From positions 840,001 through 904,000 of the forward strand of contig NZ_CP038440.1 in the NCBI RefSeq assembly GCF_004683885.1: a stretch of DNA of 64,000 nt, in the 5' to 3' direction. A model generated the notes under the pieces. The model saw nothing but the letters and a program-made list of their open reading frames with translations. It did not search any database and had not been told where the DNA came from. The first letter of the stretch is position 1, and every line of letters starts with the position of its first letter. Of the stretch, positions 1 through 11,102 are shown in pieces. This stretch comes from Brevundimonas sp. MF30-B. GTDB lineage: Bacteria; Pseudomonadota; Alphaproteobacteria; Caulobacterales; Caulobacteraceae. The position numbers and the translations under genes were made by a program.

Positions 1-1
1 C

Positions 2-1714
2 TACCGCACGGGCGGCACCATCCATTTCGTGATCAACAACCAGATCGGCTTCACCACCAGCCCGCGCAACTCGCGCTCGTCGCCCTATCCGTCGGACGTG
101 GCCCTGATGGTCCAGGCGCCGATTTTCCACGTGAACGGCGACGATCCGGAAGCGGTCGTCTTCGCCGCCAAGGTGGCCACCGAATACCGCCAGAAGTTCC
201 ACAAGGACGTGGTGGTGGACATGTTCTGCTACCGCCGCTTCGGCCACAACGAAGGCGACGATCCGACCTTCACCCAGCCGCTGATGTATTCGAAGATCCG
301 GGCGCAGCCCTCGACGCGCGAGATCTACTCCAAGCGCCTGATCGAAGAGGGCGTCATCAGCCAGGCCGAGGTCGACGCCGAGATCGCACGCTTCGAAGCC
401 TTCCTCGACGCCGAGTTCGACGCCGGCAAGAGCTTCGAGGCCAAGAAGGCCGACTGGCTGGACGGCCAGTGGCAGGGCCTCCAGGCGCCTAAGGAAGAAC
501 AGCGCGGCGAAACCGCCGTGTCGGCCGACAAGCTGCGCGACTACGGCCACCGCCTGACCACGCTGCCCAACGACGTGGACGCCCACAAGACGCTGAAGCG
601 CGTGATCGACGGCCGCCGCGAAGCCATCGACAGCGGTCAGAACATCGACTGGGCCACCGCCGAGAGCCTGGCCTTCGCCTCGCTGCTGGACGAGGGCTAT
701 CCCGTCCGCCTTTCGGGCCAGGATTCTGTACGCGGCACCTTCTCGCAGCGCCACTCGGGCATCATCGATCAGACGACCGAGGCCCGCTACATCCCGCTGA
801 ACAACCTGCGCGACGGCCAGGCCCATTTCGAGGTCATCGACTCGGCCCTGTCGGAAGAGGCGGTGCTGGGCTTCGAGTACGGCTATTCGCTGGCCGACCC
901 GAACAGCCTGGTGCTGTGGGAGGCCCAGTTCGGCGACTTCGTGAACGGCGCCCAGGTGGTGATCGACCAGTTCATCTCGTCGGGCGAGCGCAAGTGGCTG
1001 CGCATGAGCGGCCTGACCATGCTGCTGCCGCACGGCTACGAGGGGCAGGGGCCCGAGCACTCCTCGGCCCGTCTTGAGCGCTTCCTGCAGCAGTGCGCCG
1101 AAGAGAACATGCAGGTCGCCAACTGCACGACGCCGGCCAACTACTTCCACATCCTGCGCCGCCAGATGCACCGCTCGTTCAGGAAGCCGCTGATCCTGAT
1201 GACGCCCAAGTCGCTGCTGCGTCACAAGAAGGCGGTCTCGACCCTGGCCGACATGGCCGAGGGCAGCGCCTTCCACCGCGTCCTGCACGACGACGCCCAG
1301 ACGCGGCCCGAGGTCGCCGGCGTCAGCATCCGCCCCGACAAGGATATCCGCCGGGTCATCCTGTGCTCGGGCAAGGTCTATTACGACCTGCTGGACGCGC
1401 GCGAGAAACAGGGCGTGGACGACGTCTACATCCTCCGCCTGGAACAGTTCTATCCGTGGCCGATACAGTCGCTGCGCAAGGAGCTGGCGCGCTTCGCCAA
1501 CGCCGAGCTGGTGTGGTGTCAGGAAGAGCCCAAGAACATGGGCGGCTGGACCTTCGTCGATCCGTGGCTCGAGCTGACGCTGGATAAGATGGACATCAAG
1601 GCCAAGCGCGCCCGCTATGTCGGCCGCCCGGCCTCGGCCTCGACCGCCGCGGGCCTGATGAGCCGACACCTCAAGGAACTCGAGGCTTTCACCACCGAAG
1701 CCTTCGCCCGATAA
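2..1714 (+). CDS. sucA: 2-oxoglutarate dehydrogenase E1 component (3' part)
   Basis: The open frame enters from the left window edge, so the N-terminal part lies outside. The visible 570 residues are the C-terminal part of the thiamine-diphosphate-dependent E1 subunit, which decarboxylates 2-oxoglutarate in the TCA cycle. Family hallmarks are [10 protein letters not shown] near the start, the [16 protein letters not shown] stretch, and [20 protein letters not shown] in the transketolase-like pyrimidine-binding region. It ends with TAA 46 bp before sucB, so the two form an operon. Annotation of the visible part is secure; the true start cannot be seen. Confidence 0.97.
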   Translation, partial: YRTGGTIHFVINNQIGFTTSPRNSRSSPYPSDVALMVQAPIFHVNGDDPEAVVFAAKVATEYRQKFHKDVVVDMFCYRRFGHNEGDDPTFTQPLMYSKIRAQPSTREIYSKRLIEEGVISQAEVDAEIARFEAFLDAEFDAGKSFEAKKADWLDGQWQGLQAPKEEQRGETAVSADKLRDYGHRLTTLPNDVDAHKTLKRVIDGRREAIDSGQNIDWATAESLAFASLLDEGYPVRLSGQDSVRGTFSQRHSGIIDQTTEARYIPLNNLRDGQAHFEVIDSALSEEAVLGFEYGYSLADPNSLVLWEAQFGDFVNGAQVVIDQFISSGERKWLRMSGLTMLLPHGYEGQGPEHSSARLERFLQQCAEENMQVANCTTPANYFHILRRQMHRSFRKPLILMTPKSLLRHKKAVSTLADMAEGSAFHRVLHDDAQTRPEVAGVSIRPDKDIRRVILCSGKVYYDLLDAREKQGVDDVYILRLEQFYPWPIQSLRKELARFANAELVWCQEEPKNMGGWTFVDPWLELTLDKMDIKAKRARYVGRPASASTAAGLMSRHLKELEAFTTEAFAR

Positions 1715-1760
1715 TCACTCAGACGCCCCGACACAGACGCACCCGCACGAGACCGACGAC

Positions 1761-3260
1761 ATGGCCGACATCCTGACCCCCGCCCTTGGCGAATCCGTAT
1801 CCGAGGCGACCATCGCCAAGTGGTCGAAGAAGGTCGGCGAGCCGGTCAAGAAGGACGAGGTCCTGGTCGAGCTGGAAACCGACAAGGTCTCGCTGGAGGT
1901 CGTGGCGCCGGCCGACGGCGTGCTGGGCGAGATCAAGTTTGACGAGGGCGACACGGTGACGCCGGGCGCGGTGCTGGGCTCGGTGTCCGAGGGCGGCGCG
2001 GCCGCTGCGGCCCCCAGCGCGTCGAAGGCCGAAGCCAAGCCGGCTGAGGCCGTCCCCGCCGCCTCCGCCTCCGCCGAGGCCGTCGCCATCAATGTCCCGA
2101 CCATGGGCGAAAGCGTCGCCGAGGGCTCGATGGGCAAGTGGCTCAAGAAGAGCGGCGAAGCGGTCAAGAAGGACGAACTGCTGGTCGAGATCGAGACCGA
2201 CAAGGTCGCGGTCGAGGTTTCGTCGCCGGTCGACGGCGTCCTGACCATCGAGGCCGACGAAGGCTCCACCGTCACGCCGGGTCAGAAGATCGGCTCCGTC
2301 TCGGCCTCGGGGGCGGCCACTGCCGCGCAGTCCGCTGCCCCGGCCAAGGCGGCCAACAGCGGCTCGGCCCAGGTTTCCGGCGACAAGCTGTCGCCCGCCG
2401 TCCAGCGCGTCGTCGCCGAGAACAACCTGGACCCCAAGGCCATCTCGGCCACGGGACCCAAGGGCAACATCACCAAGGGCGATGCGCTCGCCGCCATCGG
2501 CTCGGGCGCGACCGCGCCGGCGCCCAAGGCCGCAACGCAATCCGCGCCGCGTGAAACCGGGCCGCGCGAAGAGCGCGTGAAGATGACGCGTCTGCGTCAG
2601 ACCATCGCCCGCCGCCTGAAGGAATCGCAGAACACCGCCGCCCAGCTCACCACCTTCAACGAGGTGGACATGACCAACGTCATGGCCCTGCGCGCCGCCT
2701 ACAAGGACACGTTCGAGAAGCGCCACGGCGTGAAGCTGGGCTTCATGAGCTTCTTCACCAAGGCGGTCGTCGCCGCCCTGAAGGAGATCCCGGCCGTCAA
2801 CGCCGAGATCGACGGCACGGACATCATCTACAAGAACCACTACGACATCGGCGTGGCCGTCGGCACCGACAAGGGCCTGGTCGTGCCGGTGCTGCGCGAC
2901 GCCGACCAGCTGTCGCTGGCGGGCATCGAAAAGGGCATCGGCGCCCTGGGCAAGGCCGCGCGTGACGGCGACCTGACGCTGGACCAGCTGCAGGGCGGCA
3001 CCTTCACCATCACCAACGGCGGCACCTACGGCTCGCTGATGTCGACGCCGATCCTGAACGCGCCGCAGTCGGGCATCCTGGGCATGCACAACATCGTCCA
3101 GCGCCCGATGGCGGTGAACGGCGAGGTGAAGATCCGCCCGATGATGTACATCGCCCTCAGCTACGACCACCGCCTGGTGGACGGCAAGGAGGCGGTGACC
3201 TTCCTGGTGCGCGTCAAGGAACTGCTGGAAGACCCGCAGCGCGCCTTGCTGGACCTCTAG
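1761..3260 (+). CDS. sucB: Dihydrolipoamide succinyltransferase (E2o) with two lipoyl domains
   Basis: E2 subunit of the 2-oxoglutarate dehydrogenase complex, transferring succinyl groups to CoA. It has 499 residues, about 90 more than the usual E2o. The reason is visible: two tandem lipoyl domains, residues about 2-77 and 109-183, each with an ETDKV lipoylation motif (K42 and K148), separated by an Ala/Pro/Glu linker. A peripheral subunit-binding domain follows at about 209-246, then the acyltransferase domain with HRLVDG (H470, D474). It sits 46 bp after sucA and ends in a strong terminator. No lpd gene follows inside the window. Confidence 0.96.
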   Translation: MADILTPALGESVSEATIAKWSKKVGEPVKKDEVLVELETDKVSLEVVAPADGVLGEIKFDEGDTVTPGAVLGSVSEGGAAAAAPSASKAEAKPAEAVPAASASAEAVAINVPTMGESVAEGSMGKWLKKSGEAVKKDELLVEIETDKVAVEVSSPVDGVLTIEADEGSTVTPGQKIGSVSASGAATAAQSAAPAKAANSGSAQVSGDKLSPAVQRVVAENNLDPKAISATGPKGNITKGDALAAIGSGATAPAPKAATQSAPRETGPREERVKMTRLRQTIARRLKESQNTAAQLTTFNEVDMTNVMALRAAYKDTFEKRHGVKLGFMSFFTKAVVAALKEIPAVNAEIDGTDIIYKNHYDIGVAVGTDKGLVVPVLRDADQLSLAGIEKGIGALGKAARDGDLTLDQLQGGTFTITNGGTYGSLMSTPILNAPQSGILGMHNIVQRPMAVNGEVKIRPMMYIALSYDHRLVDGKEAVTFLVRVKELLEDPQRALLDL

Positions 3261-3283
3261 GTCCCACGACATTCGAAACAAAG

Positions 3284-3314
3284 AAGCCCCGGGGTGATCC
3301 CCGGGGCTTTTTTT
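3284..3314 (+). terminator. Intrinsic terminator of the suc operon
   Basis: Eleven-pair stem (arms 3284-3294 and 3299-3309) with a TGAT loop, followed by a run of seven T. It lies 23 bp after the sucB stop codon. Confidence 0.9.
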
Positions 3315-3340
3315 GTCGCCGCTTTTGGCGGCGGCCCATG

Positions 3341-3371
3341 AAAAAGGGCGGCGTCCGCGAAGACGCCGCCC
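3341..3371 (-). terminator. Intrinsic terminator of groESL
   Basis: Ten-pair GC stem (3346-3355 with 3362-3371) and a five-U tract on the minus strand (3341-3345), 27 bp beyond the groEL stop. The suc and gro operons converge here with separate terminators. Confidence 0.85.
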
Positions 3372-3397
3372 TCGTTCTGAGTGAGAAGATGGACTTC

Positions 3398-5062
<1,665 letters not shown>

Positions 5063-5098
5063 CTATTTGGGATGTAAGGGAAACCGACCGGGCGCGTC

Positions 5099-5386
5099 TT
5101 ACGACAGCACGCCCAGGACGTCGGATTCCTTCATGATGATCAGGTCGTCGCCGTCGATCTTCACTTCCGTGCCCGACCACTTGCCGAACAGGATGCGGTC
5201 GCCGGCCTTCAGTTCGAGCGCGTTGACCACGCCCTTGTCGTCACGGGCGCCGGGGCCGACGGAGACGACTTCGCCTTCCTGGGGCTTCTCCTTGGCCGTG
5301 TCGGGGATGATGATCCCGCCCTTGGTCTTGGACTCTTCTTCAACGCGCTTGACCAGCACGCGGTCGCCGAGAGGACGAAACGCCAT
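5099..5386 (-). CDS. groES: Co-chaperonin GroES (10 kDa)
   Basis: 95-residue lid protein that caps Gro[20 protein letters not shown] is a textbook start and the mobile loop is [19 protein letters not shown]. The frame stays open 37 codons upstream, but that extension would run through the CIRCE element, and the ATG at 5384-5386 has a GGGAGAG ribosome binding site. It heads the groESL operon. Confidence 0.97.
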   Translation of the reverse strand: MAFRPLGDRVLVKRVEEESKTKGGIIIPDTAKEKPQEGEVVSVGPGARDDKGVVNALELKAGDRILFGKWSGTEVKIDGDDLIIMKESDVLGVLS

Positions 5387-5433
5387 CTGATTGCTCTCCC
5401 TTGGGATTTGACATTCGCTCGTGGGCCGCCTGT

Positions 5434-5460
5434 TTGGCAGCCGACCTGCACGAGTGCTAA
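5434..5460 (-). promoter_or_regulatory. CIRCE element (HrcA operator), one arm degenerate
   Basis: Read on the minus strand: TTAGCACTC, nine bases, then GGCTGCCAA. The promoter-proximal arm matches the CIRCE consensus exactly; the gene-proximal arm matches GAGTGCTAA at 6 of 9 positions. It lies about 48 bp before the groES start, the expected place for HrcA repression of heat-shock genes. Confidence 0.85.
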
Positions 5461-5468
5461 CGCAGGGG

Positions 5469-5498
5469 CAGGTAGGCTCGGCCAGCCCGGGCGTCAAG
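5469..5498 (-). promoter_or_regulatory. Possible heat-shock promoter of groESL
   Basis: On the minus strand CTTGAC (5493-5498) is followed after about 17 bases by CTACCTG, just upstream of CIRCE. The -35 element fits the sigma-32 consensus CTTGAA; the -10 element is a weak match. CIRCE would overlap the initial transcribed region. Confidence 0.35.
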
Positions 5499-5621
5499 TC
5501 ACAGGGCGCCGAAATCGGGGCGCTGCGATGAAGCGAAGATGAACGGCCGCCACCGGGCTTGTTCAGGGCGGGGCGCCTATAACGGTCTCATCAATCACCG
5601 GCCGCCGAAAGGAGCCGCATC

Positions 5622-6023
5622 ATGAAGACCGTTTCGAAAATCGCCACGGGCGCCGTGGCCCTCACCCTTCTGGCCGCCACGCCTGCCGCCGCACAGTATC
5701 GCGATCGCGACAACACTGGCCGTGACGCTGTCATCGGCGCGGTGGTCGGCGGCTTGGCCGGTGCGGTCATCGGCAATGGCGACGGCCGCTATGTCGCCGG
5801 CGGCGCCTTGGCTGGCGCGGCGTTGGGCGCGGTGTCGTCGGATAACGACCGTCGCCGATACGATGATCGCTACAGGTACGACAACCGGTACTACGAAGGA
5901 CGCCATTATCAGGGCCGGGGCTATTACCGGGACGGCCGTTTCTGGCGCAATCACGGCGAATGGCGCTCCTACCAGAACCGCTACGACAACCGTCGCGACT
6001 ATCGCTACGACCGCCGCTGGTAA
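5622..6023 (+). CDS. Secreted glycine-zipper protein
   Basis: 133 residues. An N-terminal signal peptide ends near TPAAAQ (about residue 25). Then comes a glycine-zipper segment, GAVVGGLAGAVIGNGDGR followed by GGALAGAALGAVSSD (about residues 39-73), and a tail very rich in Tyr, Arg and Asp. This resembles the Gly-zipper 2TM/YMGG-like outer-membrane or periplasmic proteins common in alphaproteobacteria. Function unknown. A ribosome binding site (GAAAGGAGCC) precedes the ATG. Monocistronic, with its own terminator. Confidence 0.85.
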   Translation: MKTVSKIATGAVALTLLAATPAAAQYRDRDNTGRDAVIGAVVGGLAGAVIGNGDGRYVAGGALAGAALGAVSSDNDRRRYDDRYRYDNRYYEGRHYQGRGYYRDGRFWRNHGEWRSYQNRYDNRRDYRYDRRW

Positions 6024-6038
6024 GCGGCGACATCAGGA

Positions 6039-6065
6039 AACGGGCGCTTCGGCGCCCGTTTTTTT
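6039..6065 (+). terminator. Intrinsic terminator after the glycine-zipper gene
   Basis: Nine-pair stem (6039-6047 with 6052-6060), TTCG loop, then seven T. The T run overlaps the end of pgi, which converges from the other strand. Confidence 0.88.
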
Positions 6066-7692
6066 ACGCCAGTCGCTGCAGCAGGGTTCGCGTGGAGGGG
6101 TCGAGCGCCGCGCCTGGCGAGCCTGTCTCGACATCGCTCAGAATCGCCTTGGCCAAGACCTTGCCCAACTCCACGCCCCATTGGTCGAAGCTGTTTATGT
6201 CCCAGATGACGCCCTCCACGAAGGTCTTGTGTTCGTAGAGCGCCAAGAGAGCGCCGAGCGCCTGGGGTGACAGGCGGTCCATGACGATGGTGGTCGAGGG
6301 CCGGTTGCCTGGGAACGCCTTGTGCGGCGCCAGCCAGTCGGCTTCTTTCGCCGAGGCGCCCGAGGCCAGCAGCTCCTCGCGCGCCTGATCCTCGGTCTTG
6401 CCGATCATCAGGGCCTGGGCCTGAGCCAGGGCGTTGGCCCACAGCGGTGCCTCCACGGCGTCCCCCAGGGTGCGGCGCACGACCACGAACTCGGCCGGGA
6501 CCGTCATCGGCCCTTGGTGGATTTGCTGGAAGAAGGCGTGCTGGCCGTTCGTGCCGGGCTCGCCGAACACGACAGGGCAGGTCTGACGCTGGACCGGCCG
6601 CCCGTCCAGCCGCACCCGCTTGCCGTTCGACTCCATCTCCAGCTGCTGCAGGAAGGCAGGGAGGCGGCGCAGGCCGTGGGCGTAAGGCGCGACCGTCCGC
6701 GCCGGCCGGTTCAACCCATCCACATTGTAGATCTGCGCCAGGGCCATCAGCACCGGGGCGTTCGCCTCGAGCGGCGCCTCCAGGAAATGCGCATCCATGG
6801 CGGCGGCGCCCACCAGCAGGTCGTGGAACGCGTCCCAGCCCAGGGCGATGGCGCAGGACAGGCCCACCGCCGACCACAGCGAATAGCGCCCCCCGACCCA
6901 GTCGCGGAAGCCGAAGGTGCGGCCGCAGCCAAAGGCCATGGCCTTGTCCGGGGCAGCGGTGACGCCAATGAAATGTCGATCCAGTCCTTCTTCCGGCAAG
7001 GCCGCTTTCAACCAGTCGCGCGCCAGCACCGCATTGGCCAGCGTCTCCTGGGTAGTGAAGGTCTTGGAGACGACCACCACCAAGGTCGTGCGCGGATCCA
7101 GCCCAGCCAGGGTCTCGGCCATCTCGCGTGGGTCGATGTTGGCCACGAAGCGCAGGTCCACCGCCGCGTCGATCGGACGAAGCGCGTCCCAGATCAGGCG
7201 CGGTCCCAGGTCCGAGCCGCCGATGCCGACATGGACGATGGCCTCGAAGCGCTGGCCCGTCGCGCCGCGCTCGGATCCGGTGCGCACGGCCTCGGCATAG
7301 GCGCGCATCTCGGCCCGCACGGCCTCGACCTGGGCCGAGACGGGCTCCCCCAGGGCCTTGAAGTCGGCCCCCGAGCCGGCTCGCAGCGCCGGATGCAGCA
7401 CCGCGCGGCCTTCTGTCGGATTGACCGCTTCGCCGCCGAACAGGGCGGCTCGGCGGCCTTCCACGTCTGCGGCGCGCGCAAGGGTCAGAGCCGCCTCGAA
7501 CCCCTCGCGGCTCCAGGACTGTTTCGACAAGTCCAGATACAGGTCCGCGGCCTCAACGCTGAACCGCGCTAGACGATCTGGGTCGGCCGCGAACTGATCC
7601 AGGATGGGCGTCCGCCCGTCCCCTTGCGCCGCCGCCGTCAGCGCGCCCCAGGCCGTGTCGATGCTCAAGGCGTTTGCGGTCGGGTCGGTCAT
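6064..7692 (-). CDS. pgi: Glucose-6-phosphate isomerase
   Basis: Interconverts glucose-6-phosphate and fructose-6-phosphate in the cytosol. Family signatures include GIGGSDLGPRL, VVSKTFTTQETLANA, GRYSLWSAVGL and TNGQHAFFQQIHQG. I chose the ATG at 7690-7692 (MTDPTANALSIDTAW, 542 residues) because homologues start close to this point and GGAG lies 8 bases upstream. An in-frame ATG at 7720-7722 also has a GAGG site and would add ten residues. It converges with the glycine-zipper gene. Confidence 0.95.
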   Translation of the reverse strand: MTDPTANALSIDTAWGALTAAAQGDGRTPILDQFAADPDRLARFSVEAADLYLDLSKQSWSREGFEAALTLARAADVEGRRAALFGGEAVNPTEGRAVLHPALRAGSGADFKALGEPVSAQVEAVRAEMRAYAEAVRTGSERGATGQRFEAIVHVGIGGSDLGPRLIWDALRPIDAAVDLRFVANIDPREMAETLAGLDPRTTLVVVVSKTFTTQETLANAVLARDWLKAALPEEGLDRHFIGVTAAPDKAMAFGCGRTFGFRDWVGGRYSLWSAVGLSCAIALGWDAFHDLLVGAAAMDAHFLEAPLEANAPVLMALAQIYNVDGLNRPARTVAPYAHGLRRLPAFLQQLEMESNGKRVRLDGRPVQRQTCPVVFGEPGTNGQHAFFQQIHQGPMTVPAEFVVVRRTLGDAVEAPLWANALAQAQALMIGKTEDQAREELLASGASAKEADWLAPHKAFPGNRPSTTIVMDRLSPQALGALLALYEHKTFVEGVIWDINSFDQWGVELGKVLAKAILSDVETGSPGAALDPSTRTLLQRLA

Positions 7693-7793
7693 GGTCGGCT
7701 CCAACGAAGTCGGGGAGGTCATAAGCCCTCGTTTACGGTCGAGGCGTAAGCCGGTTCAATCCGCAAGGCCGGATTCATTGGAAAGGTCTCGCC

Positions 7794-8267
7794 ATGTCCT
7801 GCGCACTCGCCCTCGCCTCCGCTCTGCTACTGGCCGATCCGGTTGTGGCGACGGCCGCCGCCCAGCCCGCGCCCGCAGCCGCACCGGTGTCGGTGGCCGC
7901 AGAGCCCCTGTTCGCCGACATCATCGCCCGCTCGGCGCGGCTGAAGGCGGTCGTGGACGGCTGGAGCGCCTCGGGCGCCGCCGACGCCGCCGGCTTCGTC
8001 ACGGGTCCCGACTTCACCGCTTTCAAGGCCCAGACGGTCGAACTGGCCGCCCTGGACATGCAGGGCCACGTCACCCTGCGCGAACGCGGGACGGACGGCG
8101 ATCTGAAATGCATCCTGCGCGGCATCTCCGAAGACATGCCCAAGAAGGTCGCAGCAATCGAAAGCGCCACTGACGCCCACGCCCGCCATGCGGCGCTGGA
8201 AGAGCTTGCCTATCTGCTGAACGACAACGTCGAGGTCATCACGGCACCGCCTCAGCCGGAAGTGTAG
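7794..8267 (+). CDS. Hypothetical secreted protein
   Basis: 157 residues. A hydrophobic N-terminus with Ala/Pro-rich cleavage region (SALLLADPVVATAAAQPA) suggests export. The mature part is largely helical and contains one Cys (about residue 104, LKCILRGIS). I do not recognise a family. AAAGG lies 9 bases before the ATG. It stands alone between divergent pgi and the phn operon. Confidence 0.75.
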   Translation: MSCALALASALLLADPVVATAAAQPAPAAAPVSVAAEPLFADIIARSARLKAVVDGWSASGAADAAGFVTGPDFTAFKAQTVELAALDMQGHVTLRERGTDGDLKCILRGISEDMPKKVAAIESATDAHARHAALEELAYLLNDNVEVITAPPQPEV

Positions 8268-8320
8268 GGGGTTTTTCTGGCGCTACGTTCGCCGCGCGGC
8301 GGCTCACCGCTTGAGCGCAA

Positions 8321-8353
8321 AAGAAAAGGGGCCGCGACTGTCGCGGCCCCTTT
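8321..8353 (-). terminator. Intrinsic terminator of the phn operon
   Basis: Thirteen-pair stem (8325-8337 with 8341-8353). On the minus strand it is followed by TTTTCTTTT-like U-rich sequence, so it chiefly terminates phnE. It may also stop the plus-strand hypothetical gene. Confidence 0.8.
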
Positions 8354-8377
8354 CTACGTTTCAGGTTCGTCGCTCCG

Positions 8378-9187
8378 TCAGAGCAGGCGCTTGCGCATGG
8401 CCTGGGACAGGAAGTCGATCAGGGTCACGGCGATCACGACGATGATCACCACGGCCGACACGTCGCGGAACGCAAAGGCGTTCATGCGGTCGAACAACAC
8501 CTGGCCGATGCCGCCCGCGCCGATCAGGCCCAGCACGGTGGCCGAGCGGCTGTTGGATTCGAAACGGTAGAGGGCGAAAGATGTCCATAGCGGCGCGACC
8601 TGCGGAATGACGCCCCAGTTGATCTCGTGCAGCTTGGAGGCGCCGGTGGCGCGCACGCCCTCGACCGGACCCTTGTCGATCGACTCGACCGCTTCCGAGA
8701 ACAGCTTGGCCAGAACCCCGGCGGTGTTCAGGGTGATGGCCAGAACGCCGGCCAGCGGCCCCAGGCCCACGGCGACCACGAACAGCAGGCCGATCACCAG
8801 GTCCGGGATCGAGCGCAGCAGGTTCATGACGATGCGGACCGGCTGAACCACCCAGACCGGCGCGATGTTGCGCGACGCCGCCAGGCCCATGGGCACGGCG
8901 AAGATCACGGCCAGGAAGGTGCCCCACAGGGCGATCTGGACCGTCTCCCACATCTTTTCGACGAACAGGCCCCAGTCGGCGAAGTTCGGACGCAGCAGCT
9001 CGGCGCCGAAGTTCTGGATGCTGGCCGAGTTGGTGACCAGATTGGAGATGTTGCCCAGGTCGACGGGGCCGAAGCTGATGATCAGCAGGACGGCCACGCC
9101 GCCCCAGATCAGAACGTCGAGCGCCCAGGCTCCGGCCGACTTGGTCGGCGGCTTGGGAATGGCGGTCGCGGCGACGGCGTCGGTCAA
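8378..9187 (-). CDS. phnE: Phosphonate/phosphate ABC transporter permease
   Basis: 269-residue inner-membrane permease with about six hydrophobic segments and the EAA-type coupling loop (EGVRATGASKLHEINWG). The GLIGAGGIGQVLFDRMNAF stretch is typical of PhnE. It starts at a TTG whose last two bases belong to the TGA stop of phnD (TTGA overlap); no ATG lies nearby, so translational coupling decides the start. It works with PhnC (ATPase) and PhnD (binding protein). Confidence 0.92.
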   Translation of the reverse strand: MTDAVAATAIPKPPTKSAGAWALDVLIWGGVAVLLIISFGPVDLGNISNLVTNSASIQNFGAELLRPNFADWGLFVEKMWETVQIALWGTFLAVIFAVPMGLAASRNIAPVWVVQPVRIVMNLLRSIPDLVIGLLFVVAVGLGPLAGVLAITLNTAGVLAKLFSEAVESIDKGPVEGVRATGASKLHEINWGVIPQVAPLWTSFALYRFESNSRSATVLGLIGAGGIGQVLFDRMNAFAFRDVSAVVIIVVIAVTLIDFLSQAMRKRLL

Positions 9188-10191
9188 GGCTGGACCTCAC
9201 GCAGGGCGCGCAGGCGGTTCAGCTCGGCCTCGGCGGCTGTGACCGCGGCGGCGTTGTTGCCGCGGCGCGCCTGCGACAGCGCCTGGTCGGCGATCAGCTC
9301 GCGCACCGGGTTCAGGTAGCTGTCGTCGGCGGGGTTGAAGCGCGAATAGTTGAGCCCGGCCAGCACCTGGCGCTGACGTTCGGCCTCGGCTCCCTCGCCC
9401 TGGCCATAGGTCAGGAAGAACTGGCGCACCTTCTCCTTGAGCGCCGGGTCCAGATCCTTGCGCACGACGATGCCAGATTCCGGGATCGGCGGGGATTCCC
9501 AGATCTCGACCAGTTGATCGGCGATGCGCGGGTTCTCGCGGCGTATGAAGATGGTGTTGACGCTGTTCGAAGTCGCCACATCCAGCACGCCCGAGGCGAC
9601 CGAGAAGGCGTTGGCCTGGTGGTTGGCCGAGCGGACTGTGCGGAAGCAGCGCGACGGGTCGATATTGCGCGGATTGAACAGGAAGGTCAGCGGCGCCAGC
9701 GTGCCCGAGGTCGATTGAGCGTCGCCGATGCCGAAGTTGTAGCGCTGACCGCACGCAAGCACGCTGTCCAGGGTGATGCCCGAACCCTGACGCACGATCA
9801 GGGTGGACTTGTAGCTGTCGTTGCCTTCCGGATCGACGATGCGGGCGATGACCTCGGCGTTGGAGCGGTCAATGGCCTCCACAGCCGGCTTGGCCGAAAA
9901 CCAAGCCACCTGGGTCTGATTGGCGCGCATGGCCTCCACCAGAACGGTGTAGTTGGAGCCGAAGTGCGGGCGCACGCGCACCCCGGTCGCCTTGGCCATG
10001 TCGTCCAGCAGGGGCTGCCATAGCGGACCGGAAGAGGCCTGACCTTCCGCGGACAGGATCGAGAAGGTGATCTCTGTCGGCGCGCCGCCGGCCGGAGCGC
10101 TTTCGCCCTGGCCGCACGACGTCAGGCCCAGCGCCAGCGCGCCGGCGGCCGCCAGGCCAAGGGCGCGGCGGGAGAAGGTGAAACGGCTCAT
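9184..10191 (-). CDS. phnD: Phosphonate/phosphate ABC transporter substrate-binding lipoprotein
   Basis: 335 residues. The N-terminus has a twin-arginine-like SRRALG and a lipobox LTSC (Cys26), so it should be a periplasmic lipoprotein. The body matches PhnD/PtxB-type solute-binding proteins (QVAWFSAKPAVEAIDRSNAEV, DAQSTSGTLAPLTFLF). The start is fixed by an ATGA overlap with the phnC stop; an upstream in-frame start would lie inside phnC. The ligand could be phosphate, phosphite or a phosphonate and cannot be read from sequence. Confidence 0.92.
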   Translation of the reverse strand: MSRFTFSRRALGLAAAGALALGLTSCGQGESAPAGGAPTEITFSILSAEGQASSGPLWQPLLDDMAKATGVRVRPHFGSNYTVLVEAMRANQTQVAWFSAKPAVEAIDRSNAEVIARIVDPEGNDSYKSTLIVRQGSGITLDSVLACGQRYNFGIGDAQSTSGTLAPLTFLFNPRNIDPSRCFRTVRSANHQANAFSVASGVLDVATSNSVNTIFIRRENPRIADQLVEIWESPPIPESGIVVRKDLDPALKEKVRQFFLTYGQGEGAEAERQRQVLAGLNYSRFNPADDSYLNPVRELIADQALSQARRGNNAAAVTAAEAELNRLRALREVQP

Positions 10192-10994
10192 GCCTTGGTT
10201 TCCCAAAAGGCGTCCTCGAACTCGGGACCGTAGATTTCGATAAGGCGCTTGGTGTCTAGGCCGGTCGATGGGCCGTCATAGACCACCTTGCCGCCCTGAA
10301 GCGCGATGACGCGGTCGCAGTAGCGGATGGCGTAGTCGACCTGGTGCAGGGTGACGATCACGCCCAAACCGTCGCGCTTGTTCAGCTCGACCAGCAACTC
10401 CATCACCTTGCGTGCGGAGACCGGGTCCAGCGAGGCGACGGGTTCGTCGGCCAGGATGGCCTTGGCGCCCTGGACCAGAGCGCGGGCGATGGCGCCGCGC
10501 TGCTGCTGTCCGCCCGACAGGGTGTTGGCGCGCTGGGCGGCGTAGTCGGACACGCCGACGCGGTGCAGGGCCGCCATCGCCGTTTCCTTGTCAGCCTGGG
10601 GCCAGACGCCGAAGAAGCCGCGCCAGCCCGGCAGCCGGCCCAGCGATCCCAGCATCACGTTGGAGAACAGGCTGAGCCGGCCCACCAGATTGAACTGCTG
10701 GAAGATCATGCCGAGGCGAGAGCGGGCGCGACGCACGGCGTTGGTCGTGCGGCCGTCCTTCTGGACGGTTTCGCCGAACACCTGGATCGTGCCGCCCGGG
10801 TCGATGGTTTGCAGGCCGGTGATCGAACGCAGCAGCGTCGACTTGCCCGAACCCGACGGCCCGATCAGGGCCACCATCTCGCCGGCGTCCACGGAAATGG
10901 AAACGCCGTTCAACGCCTTGCGGGCGCCGAAGGTCTTCGTCACGTCGCGCGCCAGGACTAGGCCCGGGCCGGCGGTGGCGGTTGCAGAACTCAT
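10188..10994 (-). CDS. phnC: Phosphonate/phosphate ABC transporter ATP-binding protein
   Basis: 268 residues with Walker A GPSGSGKST, signature LSGGQQQRGAIARAL, Walker B AILADEP and the switch histidine in VTLHQVDYAIRYCDR. The start is ATG at 10992-10994 (MSSATATAGPG). An in-frame TTG at 11057 would add 21 basic residues absent from the family. It is first in phnCDE, and I see no C-P lyase or phosphonatase genes nearby. Confidence 0.93.
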   Translation of the reverse strand: MSSATATAGPGLVLARDVTKTFGARKALNGVSISVDAGEMVALIGPSGSGKSTLLRSITGLQTIDPGGTIQVFGETVQKDGRTTNAVRRARSRLGMIFQQFNLVGRLSLFSNVMLGSLGRLPGWRGFFGVWPQADKETAMAALHRVGVSDYAAQRANTLSGGQQQRGAIARALVQGAKAILADEPVASLDPVSARKVMELLVELNKRDGLGVIVTLHQVDYAIRYCDRVIALQGGKVVYDGPSTGLDTKRLIEIYGPEFEDAFWETKA

Positions 10995-11102
10995 GGACTC
11001 GCTAAGGGTCGGCTGCGGGTGGGGGCGCCGGATGACGCGAGAGCGGCGTTTCGGCAAGTCTTAATCGCACGCCTGCGTCGATCTCGTCCAGCCTTGAGGC
11101 TA

